This document shows positions 45,684 through 56,604 of a stretch of 64,000 nt of DNA, in pieces. Origin of the DNA: Adiantum capillus-veneris (taxonomy: Eukaryota > Streptophyta > Polypodiopsida > Polypodiales > Pteridaceae). The DNA is taken from NCBI GenBank assembly GCA_014529385.2, contig CM043952.1, forward strand, positions 61,830,119 through 61,894,118, read 5' to 3'. Position numbers and translations under genes: made by a program. Positions within the stretch are counted from its first letter, which is position 1, and every line of letters starts with the position of its first letter. The notes under the pieces are model-generated. The model saw only the letters and a list, made by a program, of their open reading frames with translations, had not been told where the DNA came from and did no database searches.

Positions 45684-46603
45684 TGTGGGACGCATGTCTA
45701 ACCTCACCATCCTATCTTATTGCAATATTAGCGAGAAGCACGATTAATTTTTCAAACCATGGGACGAAGTTGACTCGACTAGTGCATAGAGGCTACAAGA
45801 GGTTGTCAAACTCTTAGAAAACAACTAACAACTCGCATCTAACTCAAGCTACACTCAAGTGAGTGAAATCACCAAAAGCCAATCGCTCATCGGCAAACAA
45901 ATCACATCCGTTACAGCATCAAATGACATCCAAACGTAATGAAACTTCTAGGACAAGTTTATAAGACCTACGCACACATGTCTATGGCCTCAAATTCCAC
46001 TTTAGGTCAAGTTTCAAAATCGCGATTATTAACAACAATGGATTTTTGACCTAGTCGTTTTCGATCCAAAATGCATCTAAATACTTAGCAATGATGCCCC
46101 AATACCACGCCTATGCTTAGTTTTCGATTTAAAAGTATAAATTCCTAGTTATGATGAAATTAGGCCGCGGGTCGACGATGCCAAAAGCTACGAAATATTG
46201 TGAATGGCTTACGTCAATGCGTAGAGCTCTTACCTGCGGTTGCAATGCAACAAACGCATTCTCAATGTGACAACCGGAGAGGGAGTAGGAAGCACGAGAA
46301 GGAGAGAAGTGAGCGCCGTAAGCTCACGCTGTGTATTTCTTATCCAAAAACTCATAAAAATCTTACAAAAGTTGGCTTTTATACCTTAGCCAAGGTTTTT
46401 GGGTGGTCAAAATTAATAATCTAGAGTTCTACCAAAGCTAGGAATTGACTGGCTGATACAATCTGGAAGCTTGTAGCCCCAGCTCATTAATTACAAAGTT
46501 TACTAAAAAAATAGGAGTTACAATATTCCCAATTTATCAAAATAATAATTTTTTTACAAGGAGAACTCCGAAAAATGGTGTCCGCGTTAGCTTGTTGCTA
46601 ACA
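45684..46603 (-). repeat. C 5' LTR
   Basis: 920 bp with the same ends as 27615-28633. A minus-strand TATA box lies at about 46373-46384. It holds AATCGCGATTATTAAC at 46018-46033, matching the right half of the palindrome in the internal arrays. Confidence 0.95.
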
Positions 46604-46608
46604 CACAC

Positions 46609-46738
46609 ACAACAAGAGTCTATGCTGCGGAGAAGGAGAGCAAGCAAACCAGACACTCAAGAATAAGATAAAAGTTAGGGTTACAAGCCCTTATGTGAGT
46701 CGTTCCAACCACACTTGGGCGCCCACACTTGGATGACA
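46609..46738 (-). repeat. B 5' LTR, second part
   Basis: Continuation of 27375-27614 beyond element C. On the minus strand it starts TGTCATCC and includes GGGCGCCCAAGTGTG, shared with the D LTR. Together the two parts make an LTR of about 370 bp with TGTCAT and ATGACA ends. Confidence 0.75.
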
Positions 46739-46905
46739 GTTAGTACTCTCTCTCTCTCTCTCTCTCTCTCTACTAAATGTGGCATGCACCTATCATCGAC
46801 GATCACGCATGAATACATGTGTGGAACCATCAAGCTTGGTCCATAGCTCAATAATATTCAAGACAAAAAGGTAGTGATGACACAACCCATACGAGAGCAA
46901 AAGGA
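46739..46905. other. CT microsatellite and flank right of B
   Basis: A (CT)n run of about 28 bp lies at 46744-46772, followed by unassigned sequence up to the pol relic. Confidence 0.6.
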
Positions 46906-48480
46906 CAAGGAGTCTTATGTGACGGGCCAGAAGACACCAAAAAGATAGACTTGGTAGAGCTAGGAGAAGAGCCAATGCCGGTCTACATAGCAATTAATAT
47001 GAGTCCGAAAGAAGAGGAGAAGCTCATAAACCTTCTCAAGGGGTACATGGACGTGTTTGCATGGTCATACAAAGACTTAAAGGGAGTAGATCTGACAATA
47101 TGCCAACACACAATCCCATTGAAACCTGATACAAAGCCTAGTGACAGAGGCCATACACATACAATGATACGTTTGCTAAGCACATCAAGGAAGAGATTGA
47201 TAAACTAAATGAAGCTGAGTTCATTTGCTGCAAGATAGAACACACCGACTGGGTATCTCCAATTGTGGTAGTTCCCAAAAAGAATGGCAAACTTTGAGTG
47301 TGTGTCGATCTAAAGAAGATTAATGCAACCACAATAAGGGATAATTATCCCTTAACTATCAATGACCGTGTCTTGGAACATTTGGCAAGCCTAGCGAGCA
47401 TATTCCTGCTTAGTTGATGTTTTGGCTACAACCAGCTTGCAATCGCTCTTGAAGATCAATATAAGATGACATTTTCAACCGAGTGGGGTATATATGCATA
47501 CAAGATAATGTTGTTTGGATTGACCAATGCCTCAACAACATTCTAGAGATTAATGGCTCATGCCTTTAAGGAATACTTGATGATATTCTTGGAAATATAC
47601 ATGTATGATATATGTGTACACTCTCTTTTGAGAGATGAACATACAGAGAATCTTAGAAAGGTACTTGAGAAGTGCACAACTTATACGATTTTCCTTAATC
47701 CAAAAAAATGTGTGTTTATGGTTACACAAGGTAGAATCCTATAACATATTGTCTCAAAAAATAGCATATCTACAAATTTGGACAAGATTAAAGTAATTGT
47801 AGAAATGCCTAGATCAAATAATGCAAAGCAAGTACATTGTGGGACACTGTGGGTACTGCAGGAGATTTATACATACGTATGCAATCATTGCCCAACCCTT
47901 GTATAGACTTACAGTAGTCTTTGTGTGGATGGATGAGTGTGAGGAATCATTTGAAAAGTTGAAGAAAGCACTCATATCCACTCCAGTATTGGAAGCACCA
48001 GATTGAGAGAAGATCTTTCATGGTCATATCTATGCTTTGACATTTTCTATTGGATCTATCTTCGCTGAGCCTGGAGAAGGAAATATGGATTTCCTAGTCT
48101 GCTACGCAAGTAGGCAGCTTAATAGTGTTGACAAGAACTACACTACCAATGAGAGGGAGGGCTAGGGATGATATATGCTATTAAAATTTTTTGGCATTAT
48201 CTCCTTGCAAACCAGTTTGTGTTTTTCATTGATTATCAAGCACTCTTACACCTTGTAAACAAACCATGTAATATCGCGTGCATTGTACAATGGTTTATTA
48301 TATTGATGGAGTTTGACTTTATAATAGTGGTTAAAAAGGGAAAGGCACATCTTTGAGCAGATCATCTATCCAGATTGCCAAATGGAGAAGCTCCAGAAGG
48401 CATAGATTATGACATCTCTGATGCGTATCTTTTCAATGTTGAAATGGTACCCAAGTGGTCTCAAGAGTTAGTCAGTTTAC
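46906..48480 (+). pseudogene. E: Tat pol relic (RT and RNase H), plus strand
   Basis: Frames give AINMSPKEEEKLINLLKGYM, VFAWSYKDLKGVD, DWVSPIVVVPKKNGK, LFGLTNA, IYMYDICVHS, FLNPKKCVF, HCGYCRRFIHTYAI, NYTTNEREG-like residues and FFIDYQALLHLVNKPCN. It is closely related to C pol. The catalytic YMDD is YMYD, and there are many stops. It ends without integrase, where minus-strand sequence begins. Confidence 0.88.
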
Positions 48481-48519
48481 TATGCTATGGAGGAGTATTT
48501 GAAAGGAATAAACACGAGC

Positions 48520-49307
48520 TTAAACGACAAACAGTTTGAAAATCAAGGTATTTCCAATTAATTGGCATACATTTGTACCATTTAGGCTTTGATAACATTT
48601 TACGACTATGCATGGGTCCAGAGTATAGTTGACATCTTTTAGAAGCACATGTTCAGGAATTAGCATTTCATTGCTCGCAAATGAAAACATTTGCTCTTTT
48701 CCTGATTGTACCATCTGGATGCTTTGGCACACTGATTTCTTGAGCTGTAGGAATCAATGATGGCAGCTAATGAGCTTTAACTCTCCATTGGTATCTTGGT
48801 TTTTCGTTGGTGAACTGTTGTGGTTGAATTTTTTGAGATTTAACCTTCCATTGATTCATCGGCTTTACAGTTGGTGGAGAAGATAAATGCTCCTTCGCTT
48901 TTCCAACCCATTGAGTGCTAGTGTCTCTTCTGAAAGATGTTTTTCTATGAGTTGTTAGATGTGAAACTTTCTTCAATGTGGTAGATGAGTTTTTGTTCAC
49001 CCAATTTGAGACGGGTTGTCCTTAATTTGTGCTTTTGGTACCCAAAATTTGCCCAACTCTTTGCATGCTACTTGTAAAATTTGCTTGTCTAGAGGATGAA
49101 GTAGATTGATTGTTCCCTGTTTTCTTTTGTGGGCAACCTCTTTTCCATTCCCCTTTGCTCGGTGCAATTGGAACTAAGAGTTGTACTCCTTTACGTGATA
49201 GCTTGAGTTGATTGGTGTCCCAATCTGGTACTGATTTGTATGTCCTCATCCATGAGATTTCAAGAATCATCAATTCATTCATATGTTCATCTGGTATGCT
49301 TATAAAC
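48520..49307 (-). pseudogene. F: second-retropepsin and W-V-P-K module, first part
   Basis: Minus-strand 49022-49307 reads RQFISIPDEHMNELMILEIS, SVPDWDTNQLKLSRKG, VPIAPSKGEWKRG, matching C 35091-35300. 48520-49020 has FWVPKAQ, QWVGKAKEHLSSP, NQWKVKSQK and YQWRVKAH. Element D inserted into this frame; its remainder is at 55315-55365. The neighbouring RT relic E is on the other strand, so an inversion or deletion joined them. Confidence 0.75.
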
Positions 49308-49586
49308 TGACGCACATTCCTATCACCTACAACGGATGTCGTATTATTTATTTGGTAGAGTAAGGTACCGGGCTTGTCGGTCCAATAGGGGAAGGGTAAG
49401 AGTGATCACCTATGAGAGGCGCACTCTAGCTGGAACATTCAAGGGATTAGTTTGCTAAGCATGGGCGCCCAAGTGTGAATTGGGTGAGCTCATATAAAAG
49501 TCAACTAAACCTAAAATTCACTCATTCTTTCATTTCTACAATTGAAGAGTGCTCTTGCTCCATCTCCATCTTCTTCTTCTTCATCT

Positions 49587-49677
<91 letters not shown>

Positions 49678-49926
49678 TATGTGTGTGTGCGATTGAGCAT
49701 TGCCGCAGCACGACGGCGATGAGGCGGCTGAGCGTGGCGGTGAGGCGTCTCCCTCTTCTTTGCGGCGAGGAATCCTCCACGACAGGAAGCGTAGAGCGGT
49801 GAGTGACACACCAACGCCATCTTTGAGCTTACTAGTTTAGGCTTGTTGTGTGCTTGGAGCCATTTGTGGCTCGCACACGGTGTATCGGCAAGTTCCTTGC
49901 ATTGACACGTGCGACAGACGCGCACA
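49308..49926 (+). repeat. D 5' LTR
   Basis: Matches 54663-55314. It contains a TATA box (CATATAAAAG, 49491-49500), then a GT run (about 49591-49642) and a GA run (to 49674). The start differs from the right LTR for about 10 bp. It ends GCGCACA, next to the primer site. Confidence 0.9.
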
Positions 49927-49930
49927 TTTT

Positions 49931-49948
49931 TGGCGCCGTTGCCGAGGA
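49931..49948 (+). other. D primer binding site, tRNA-Asp
   Basis: TGGCGCCGTTGCCGAGGA lies 4 nt after the LTR. It matches the reverse complement of the plant tRNA-Asp(GTC) 3' end at all but one base as I recall that tRNA. Confidence 0.85.
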
Positions 49949-50663
49949 ATGCCATACACTAAGCTTGAATGGCACTCTGTGCTTCTTTTGTGGTGCAATT
50001 TCAATTGTAGGAAAGGTAAGGAAGGAGAGTGTGTGTGTTGAGAAGAAGGATTTTGTGCTATACTATGTATTTTTTTTGTTAATGGAGTTTTCGAAGGTAC
50101 TGTGTTTATTCTCTGTGTATTAAGGTTGTTAGTTTTCTTTGTTAATGGAGTTTTCAAAGGTACTGTGTTTATTCTCTGTGTATTAAGGTTGTTAGTTTTC
50201 TATATACAGTAAGGAGGAAGTAGACCTGTGAGAGCTAATAGAGTGTGTTAGTGTGTAACAGTAGGTGTATTAGTTAGAAGTAGGTAGATAGAGTGTGTGT
50301 GTGTGCTCTCGCGCAGGCTGCGGCGACCTTATCCTTAAAATAAAAATAAAAAAAATAAAAAAATAAAAAAATAAAAATTCAAAGGTAGGACCGGGATCGG
50401 GAATATCTCCCAGACCCAAGCCCAAGCTCACGCTCAGGCCTAGGCCTCAGTCGCCTTTTAAAATTACGAATTTTAGCTTCACACGTAGCTAAAAATTGAT
50501 TTTTTGAGGACCAACGGAACTTTAGATGCCCGAAAATTGTGTTGTCAAGCACACAGCGACCCTCTAAGTGATACGCTCGTTTCGAGCTATCACACACTTT
50601 GAAAACGGACGCTCAAAAAAGGTAAGGGGTTAACCTTCGAGGTTATTCGCCAACGCTTGTAGG
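49949..50663 (+). other. D leader with a 63-bp tandem duplication
   Basis: Noncoding. 50078-50140 and 50141-50203 are direct repeats (GTTAATGGAG...TTAGTTTTC) with one clear difference. An A-rich run with spaced T lies at 50335-50380. Confidence 0.7.
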
Positions 50664-51467
50664 GTGCCAAAGGCACATGCATCTGCGCTATGGTCGTGTG
50701 CTAGAGACAGAGCAACTAGAGAGAAAGAGTGTGTTGAGCCTAAATCTATTAGCTCGCAAGCATCAGGGCATCAGTCAATGACCCTAAAGCCTATTGCTAA
50801 GGAGCCAAAGATATCTGAAATGACTTTAGCAAATCTCACCAAGGCTATTCAAGAGAGTCTTAGAGACAATCGTGCTCCGCAGAACAATCATATGTATCCA
50901 AGAAGGGAGCAACAATGGTGCTCAGTATGCTATGGACCGCATATGCTATGGACAATCATATGTATCCAAGAAGGGAGCAACAATGGTGCTCAGTATGCTA
51001 TTGACCGCATATGCTATGGATCGTATAGTACAAATGAATGCCCTACTTTTAGAGTAAAATTCAATGGGAACTGCAATGCCTATGGGAGATATGGTCATCA
51101 AGCTAAGGATTGCATAGTATTTAAGCGTGCAATGGCCAATAGACCAACCTTAGCATGGACAGACACACCTCGAGTGCCTGCATTGATGTCGGCCCCACCT
51201 CTTGAACAAACAGCACAACACATGGTCCCTAGGGCCCAAAATGTTGTTCAAACAGCACCCTTACCACCTCCAATGCTAGGACCGCAACCACCACATCCAA
51301 GAATCACTTCTGTGAATCAAGTGGGTTGCGAGTCATCTATTGCTTGTTTGGAAGGCTGTGAGGAAGATATAGATCCTAATATTGCCCAAAAGGTGCCGTT
51401 AAACATTGCCAAATTGATGGATTTCATGTCTTCAGAAGTTAGAACCACCATCATGTCAAAACTATAG
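50664..51467 (+). pseudogene. D Gag C-terminal region with zinc knuckle
   Basis: 267 codons. It shows KEPKISEMTLANLTKAIQES, REQQWCSVCYGPH, the knuckle CNAYGRYGHQAKDC, LAWTDTPRVPAL, CESSIACLEGCEEDIDPNIA, and VPLNIAKLMDFM. It is closely related to B Gag (24559-23987). No Gag core with a WYRTL-type block is seen upstream, so the N-terminal part is missing. A 68-bp tandem duplication inside (50885-51020) changes the frame yet leaves it open. Confidence 0.75.
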
Positions 51468-51541
51468 ACCCTGAGCTAGTCTCAGCTCTTTGAGCCTTCC
51501 TTAATGGAGAACTGAAGTTTGGGCTACCACAATTTGCACAG

Positions 51542-52363
51542 ATGGATGGAGCTGGGGAGATGCAAATAGAGGAGAAACACTTAGATCCACAACCCAACCT
51601 AGATGAGAACCTTGTTATAGAAATACCTGTTAACTGGTTGGGACAATACTTTGAGGGTGATGAATCCAATGCAACCATACCAATCACTACTAAGGGATTA
51701 ACTGTGAAGGGAATCCTTGATGGTGGCGCAGGGGTTAGCATTGTGACTAAAAATTGCTGGGAAACTATGGGAAGACCTCACCGTGCGACCACAACCATAG
51801 TAGTGAAGATGGCCAATGGGTCTATTGTTAAAGCTATTGGGATGCTAGAAGATCTCATGATCAAGGTCTTTGGACATAAAATAAGGATTACCTTCATTTT
51901 TATGGATTTCTCCAAACACACTATGGCATCGGAGATGATCTTAGGACGTCCTTTCATGAGGGAAGCAAAAATGGTGCATGACTGGTCTAAAAACCATGTC
52001 TACTTGCAGTTCCAAGATTCTGTCATTCGAGTGGATCTTGTTACTGGTCGAGCACATCCTCTAGGAAACAGGTTTATAATTGATCATAGATCTAACACCA
52101 CAGTGCACTTGGCCCCATTGCAATATTGTTACACGTGTAAAGCGGACACCGATGTTGGGGAAGATTCTCCTTATATGGATGTACTACAGGGGATGACTGA
52201 GTCAGACAATGTGGATTGGATCCACCGAGAAGCAACCATAGACACTTGGGGACACAGAGGGACAACCTGGGTAACACTTGAGGGGGATGAAATGCCACCG
52301 CTCGTACCCTTAAATATGCTAGAAGCAATGCATATAGCTTCTGACAAGACTCATCCTCATTAA
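51542..52363 (+). CDS. D retropepsin
   Basis: 273 codons, open. After an acidic start (EKHLDPQPNLDENLVIEIP) come VKGILDGGAGVSIVTKNCW with a D-G-G active site, VKMANGSIVKAIG, and MASEMILGRPFMREAKMVHDW. It is closest to C protease 1 (EIILGRPFM..VQLIQDW). It would process the element's own Gag. It is the longest intact protease frame in the window. The C-terminal 120 codons beyond the protease fold have no recognised domain. It is not in frame with Gag, so a shift or splice would be needed. Confidence 0.8.
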   Translation: MDGAGEMQIEEKHLDPQPNLDENLVIEIPVNWLGQYFEGDESNATIPITTKGLTVKGILDGGAGVSIVTKNCWETMGRPHRATTTIVVKMANGSIVKAIGMLEDLMIKVFGHKIRITFIFMDFSKHTMASEMILGRPFMREAKMVHDWSKNHVYLQFQDSVIRVDLVTGRAHPLGNRFIIDHRSNTTVHLAPLQYCYTCKADTDVGEDSPYMDVLQGMTESDNVDWIHREATIDTWGHRGTTWVTLEGDEMPPLVPLNMLEAMHIASDKTHPH

Positions 52364-52844
52364 CAACAAAACATACAAGTGGGTCCCTAAATCTTCTTTA
52401 GAGGCCATAGCTAGTGCTAAAAAACCGAAGTCTCGTAAGAAACTTCCCACTCACCCCAAAAAATATAAAGAAACATTGCGTTGGATTCCTAAACAACTAT
52501 TGGAAGCCCAAGGCTACTATCAAGGAAATGATCAAATCTGGGTGCCAAAATGTAGATTGTGTTCTTACTTGTCACCTGACCCATGTGAGCCCAATCCCGT
52601 AGCTCCAAAACGAATCATAGATCGCGGAAAGAAAAAAATCACAGATTGCTACACACCCGCTCCAGAGCTAGTTTGGGTACCAAAGAAAAAACGATTTGTT
52701 CTACCTAGCTCAGGAACAGGGAAATCAAATGAAGCTTCTTGCTTTTCAATTAGTTCCTATACAGAGATAGAAGCTTTGACACAACCTCCACCTACCATTG
52801 TACATATCCATACAAGCAAGAAAGAGTTGCACCTCCCGTTGTAA
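52340..52844 (+). pseudogene. D W-V-P-K repeat ORF
   Basis: This frame overlaps the protease end by a shift. It carries four Trp repeats: YKWVPKSS, LRWIPKQL, QIWVPKCR and LVWVPKKKR, spaced roughly 30-45 codons, with basic residues between. The same kind of repeat follows protease 2 in C and F. It may be the continuation of the Gag-protease polyprotein. Confidence 0.65.
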
Positions 52845-53021
52845 GTTCACCACCTACAACATTGTTGCAAATAAAATCATGGGAGAGTACATTACCACCC
52901 TTGCAACTCGACGAGGAACCTACGGTAATAGGAAAATACTGGCAAAAATCCCCACCTATTACCAACTGGAACAATTAGTTTCAAAGGGTGACAAGCTCAT
53001 TACAAACGGTATGATCTACCC

Positions 53022-53140
53022 AAGGAAGGGGGGAGTGTTTGCTGACAGTCATCATTCACTCACTCCCCTCTCAACCTTCCTCCCTGGCCTCTCAATCACC
53101 AATCTTAGGGAATGTATATATATATAGCCTTATACTCACA
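53022..53140 (+). other. Internal purine tract and LTR-like start in D
   Basis: AAGGAAGGGGGGAG at 53022-53035 is followed directly by TGTTTGCTGACAG and, 80 bp on, a TATA run (GTATATATATATAGCC, about 53115-53130). This looks like a second purine tract joined to the start of an LTR of another family. No partner LTR or end is visible. Confidence 0.45.
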
Positions 53141-54638
53141 AAAAAAAAAAAAGCAAGAGCAATAAGCAAACGAGTATGCACAATAAAAGTCAAAACATTT
53201 GACTCAGACCTACACATTCACATTCGGTACACTGAAACATAAACCTATTTCATAAAGCACCTATGATGCTCATCACTCGATTGATGGAGGGTAGGTAAGA
53301 TTAGTACGATAGGAGTTTCTATTTTAGAGTTCAGTGATTACCAAAGTTCTTTTTTTCCACTGATGTGCCTCCTAGAGGTATTCTTGTGTTTCATAGTGTG
53401 TACAGGAACATGTTGTTGTGGTTAGGATTTGGACCTTCATGGAATCTTTCTCTCATCCACTTTTCAAATCAAGCACGACCATCAACACAAACAGGTGTTT
53501 CTTGTCCATTACCATGGCCCCTTATCTTTTTTGCATCTATGTTTGTCTGCTTTAATTGTGATTGGTAGCATAATATTCAACACATTTGCTTAGTACCAAA
53601 CATTAAAGTCAATGTAATTTTTTGTCATAATCACTTGTCTAGGTTTAAAAATCAAGCAATCCGGCTAAGCTAGTTTGATCAAGCTAGGTGTTAGAGATCT
53701 TCTCTTAATACCATGGGGAATGCCTTCCTAATAATCAATGGTTACTTAGGTTCTTAATCCGATTTAGGCAGCATTGTGTGAAATGTACTAGGGCTTTCTA
53801 GTGGGCTTAGTCCTTATTGAACTTTAGCTTAAGTATTATAAAGGGAGTTTACTAGTGTGATGAGCCTGGGGAGGTGTAACAGTGTTATATGACCCCCCAA
53901 AGTTACAAAATTAAAATGCTAAAAACTAACAAACAAAATAATCAAGTGCCACAATGTAAAATCTTAAGCTGGAAGAGAAATCTCAGCTTGATTTGGTACT
54001 TCACTCACATGTATCGCCTATGGTACTAGAGCCCTAGAGGTTCCCAGTGTGGGCGATTTTCCTTGAAAAGCAAAAAACCCAAGGCATACAAAATAAGCAC
54101 GCACATCAAAATTGAATCACTGTGAAAAGACTTTGGGGGGTCAAAGAAAAGGTAATCAGTCAGGCAATGATTTCATGAGAAATTTCTTTTATCGTAGCTT
54201 AACTACAAGGTCTTCTAGGTATAGCCTCTAGTCAGCCCTCGAACATGAAATACTTGGCTCTCGCGATTAAACAACTTAATTGACCAGAGAAAATTAAGAA
54301 GCTTAGCCATGGTATTAATAGTCGATCTTTAGTGCCTTTCGACCGTTAAATTAGCAACCCCATACTTGTTTAATTTTTTACCTTTACAGCTGCTTATGCA
54401 TTTAATTATATTGCAATTTAATGTTTATTGCTGACAAATGGTTTAAAATTCTGTTACCAATCAAATTGTCTGCCTACAACTGCATATGCTTTTTAATTGC
54501 TTATGAGAATGCAATTACTGTGCCAATGTTGTTTGATTTTGCAGTGATTGAAGAAGGCTAAGGACATTCATCTCAAAAGCTCTTCCACCTCGACGAACGA
54601 GATTCAACTCAATAGCTTCCGAGGACGGAATCTACATC
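53141..54638 (+). other. D noncoding 3' region
   Basis: About 1.5 kb, AT-rich, with no sustained ORF and no recognised repeat. It lies between the internal purine tract and the terminal one. Confidence 0.5.
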
Positions 54639-54651
54639 AGGAAGGGGGGCA
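54639..54651 (+). other. D polypurine tract
   Basis: AGGAAGGGGGGCA directly precedes TGTTAACCC at the start of the right LTR. Confidence 0.85.
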
Positions 54652-55314
<663 letters not shown>

Positions 55315-56302
55315 ACTATCACATTCAAGTTGACTACTCCAAATGCCGGTGTTGGGCCTCTTTATTGCACATCCTCGTTCAATCTTCCTTTGTTTGTTGC
55401 CTTAGTAGTTGCTCAGCCTCTTTTCCAGTGTCCCACAGTAAATCTCCTAAATTTTTGTGCCCTTGCCTTGATCTCCATCTTCGTTGCCATCTCGCTGAAA
55501 GGATTATTGCTAGGAGTGCTTTGATATGCTATGTGTCAAACTGGTAAATCTTTGCTCAAGGGATTAAATATGGAGGAGTCGACTTCAAAAAATCATGTCA
55601 TGAATGCCTCCTCAAATGTTTGCATGTAGTGGGAGGGCAAGAACATGACACTCGCATACAATCCCATGATGACTTTTTTGCTAGGAATTTTTATTTCCAT
55701 ATTCTAGCACAACCCTCTTGTGCCTTCCACAAAAACTTGCCAAGGATGCTCCGCTGCTTCTATATCATTGAATGTCGTAATGCAGGTGATTAGCATCTTT
55801 GAAATATTCACTAGCATCTGGCATGCAAGATCTGGTATTTCCTTCATCATGTTGATGACTCCTTTGAGCATTTGAACCATATACTGGTTTGGTTGGAGAA
55901 TGTTATTTCTTGGCTTTGCTAGTCTTTTGCTTTGCCATGAATAAAAGATTTTCCAGGATCGCTGTCTGGTGATGGGACAATAAGTTGGGTCGATCCTGAG
56001 ATGTTGCGGAGCATTTTTATAATATGTTTCATCAGTTGGGTGTTGCTCAAACCATTTCCTTCGCCAGATTGGTTGATTGTCGATAATAGTCTAAATTTGT
56101 ATGGCAGTGAGACAGGAACATCCCTGTAATCTCCTCTTTGGTTTGGCTCAAGGGCAGGTAGCATTTTTTGCTTCCATAATAGGACCTCCTGCCTCATCAC
56201 TAGTAGTGCGATCACCAAGTTTTTTCACCACTTCATCGGGAGTGATCATGAGAAGGACCGTTGAATTCAACACCTTGAGCTCATATTGCAGATACTCCTT
56301 GT
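55315..56302 (-). pseudogene. F: end of second-retropepsin frame and extra ORF C-terminal domain
   Basis: 55315-55365 completes the frame cut by D (PTPAFGVVNLNVIV on the minus strand). From about 55366 the sequence instead matches the extra ORF C-terminal domain: QYMVQMLKGVINMMKEIPDL, ACQMLVNISKM and EGTRGLCYN. In C these two modules lie in the opposite order, so F is rearranged here. The copia element interrupts it at 56303. Confidence 0.65.
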
Positions 56303-56529
56303 TGTTGGAATTAGGGTTGCAGAGAAACACACACAGCTTGGAGAAGACAAAGGAAGCTCAAGGCACACAATAGAAAGTGTGTTACTTAGTGTGCAATGGA
56401 AAGATAGATAGCCCTAGAGTGATGGGCGTATATACAATGCTCGGGGGAAAAAACCTCCTAAAGAGGGAAAAAATGCCCCGGTAGTCCTCGTGTGTTCACA
56501 CACATCACTACCACATGTATATGGTAACA
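56303..56529 (-). repeat. Copia 3' LTR
   Basis: 227 bp matching 61256-61482 with a modest number of substitutions. It includes a minus-strand TATA-like TTGTATATACGCC at about 56424-56436. Confidence 0.95.
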
Positions 56530-56604
56530 AATCCGCCCTGGAGTGATGCGGTGAACGAGAGCTGGCACATGAGTAAAGGGAAGCGCCATGCCTTGAGGAC
56601 ATGA

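Larger units (their letters stand above)
27615..46603 (-). mobile_element. C: giant (19-kb) Tat-like LTR retrotransposon with extra ORF module
   Basis: LTRs at 27615-28633 and 45684-46603 share TG...CA ends and are flanked by CACAC on both sides (27610-27614 and 46604-46608). The flank is CA-rich, so the duplication alone is weak, but the split B LTR confirms the boundaries. Minus-strand order: LTR, primer site, leader with a palindrome array, Gag, protease 1, RT, RNase H, two zinc domains, integrase, protease 2, W-V-P-K region, spacer, second palindrome array, extra ORF, purine tract, LTR. All ORFs are broken. The 18,989-bp length is well above typical gypsy elements and in the range of Ogre-type Tat elements. 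Confidence 0.93.

Noticed and set aside
49475..49955. ORFs with long Cys-Val, Arg-Glu, Leu-Ser and His-Thr repeats (also 54807-55328)
   Set aside because: They are translations of GT and GA microsatellites within the D LTRs.
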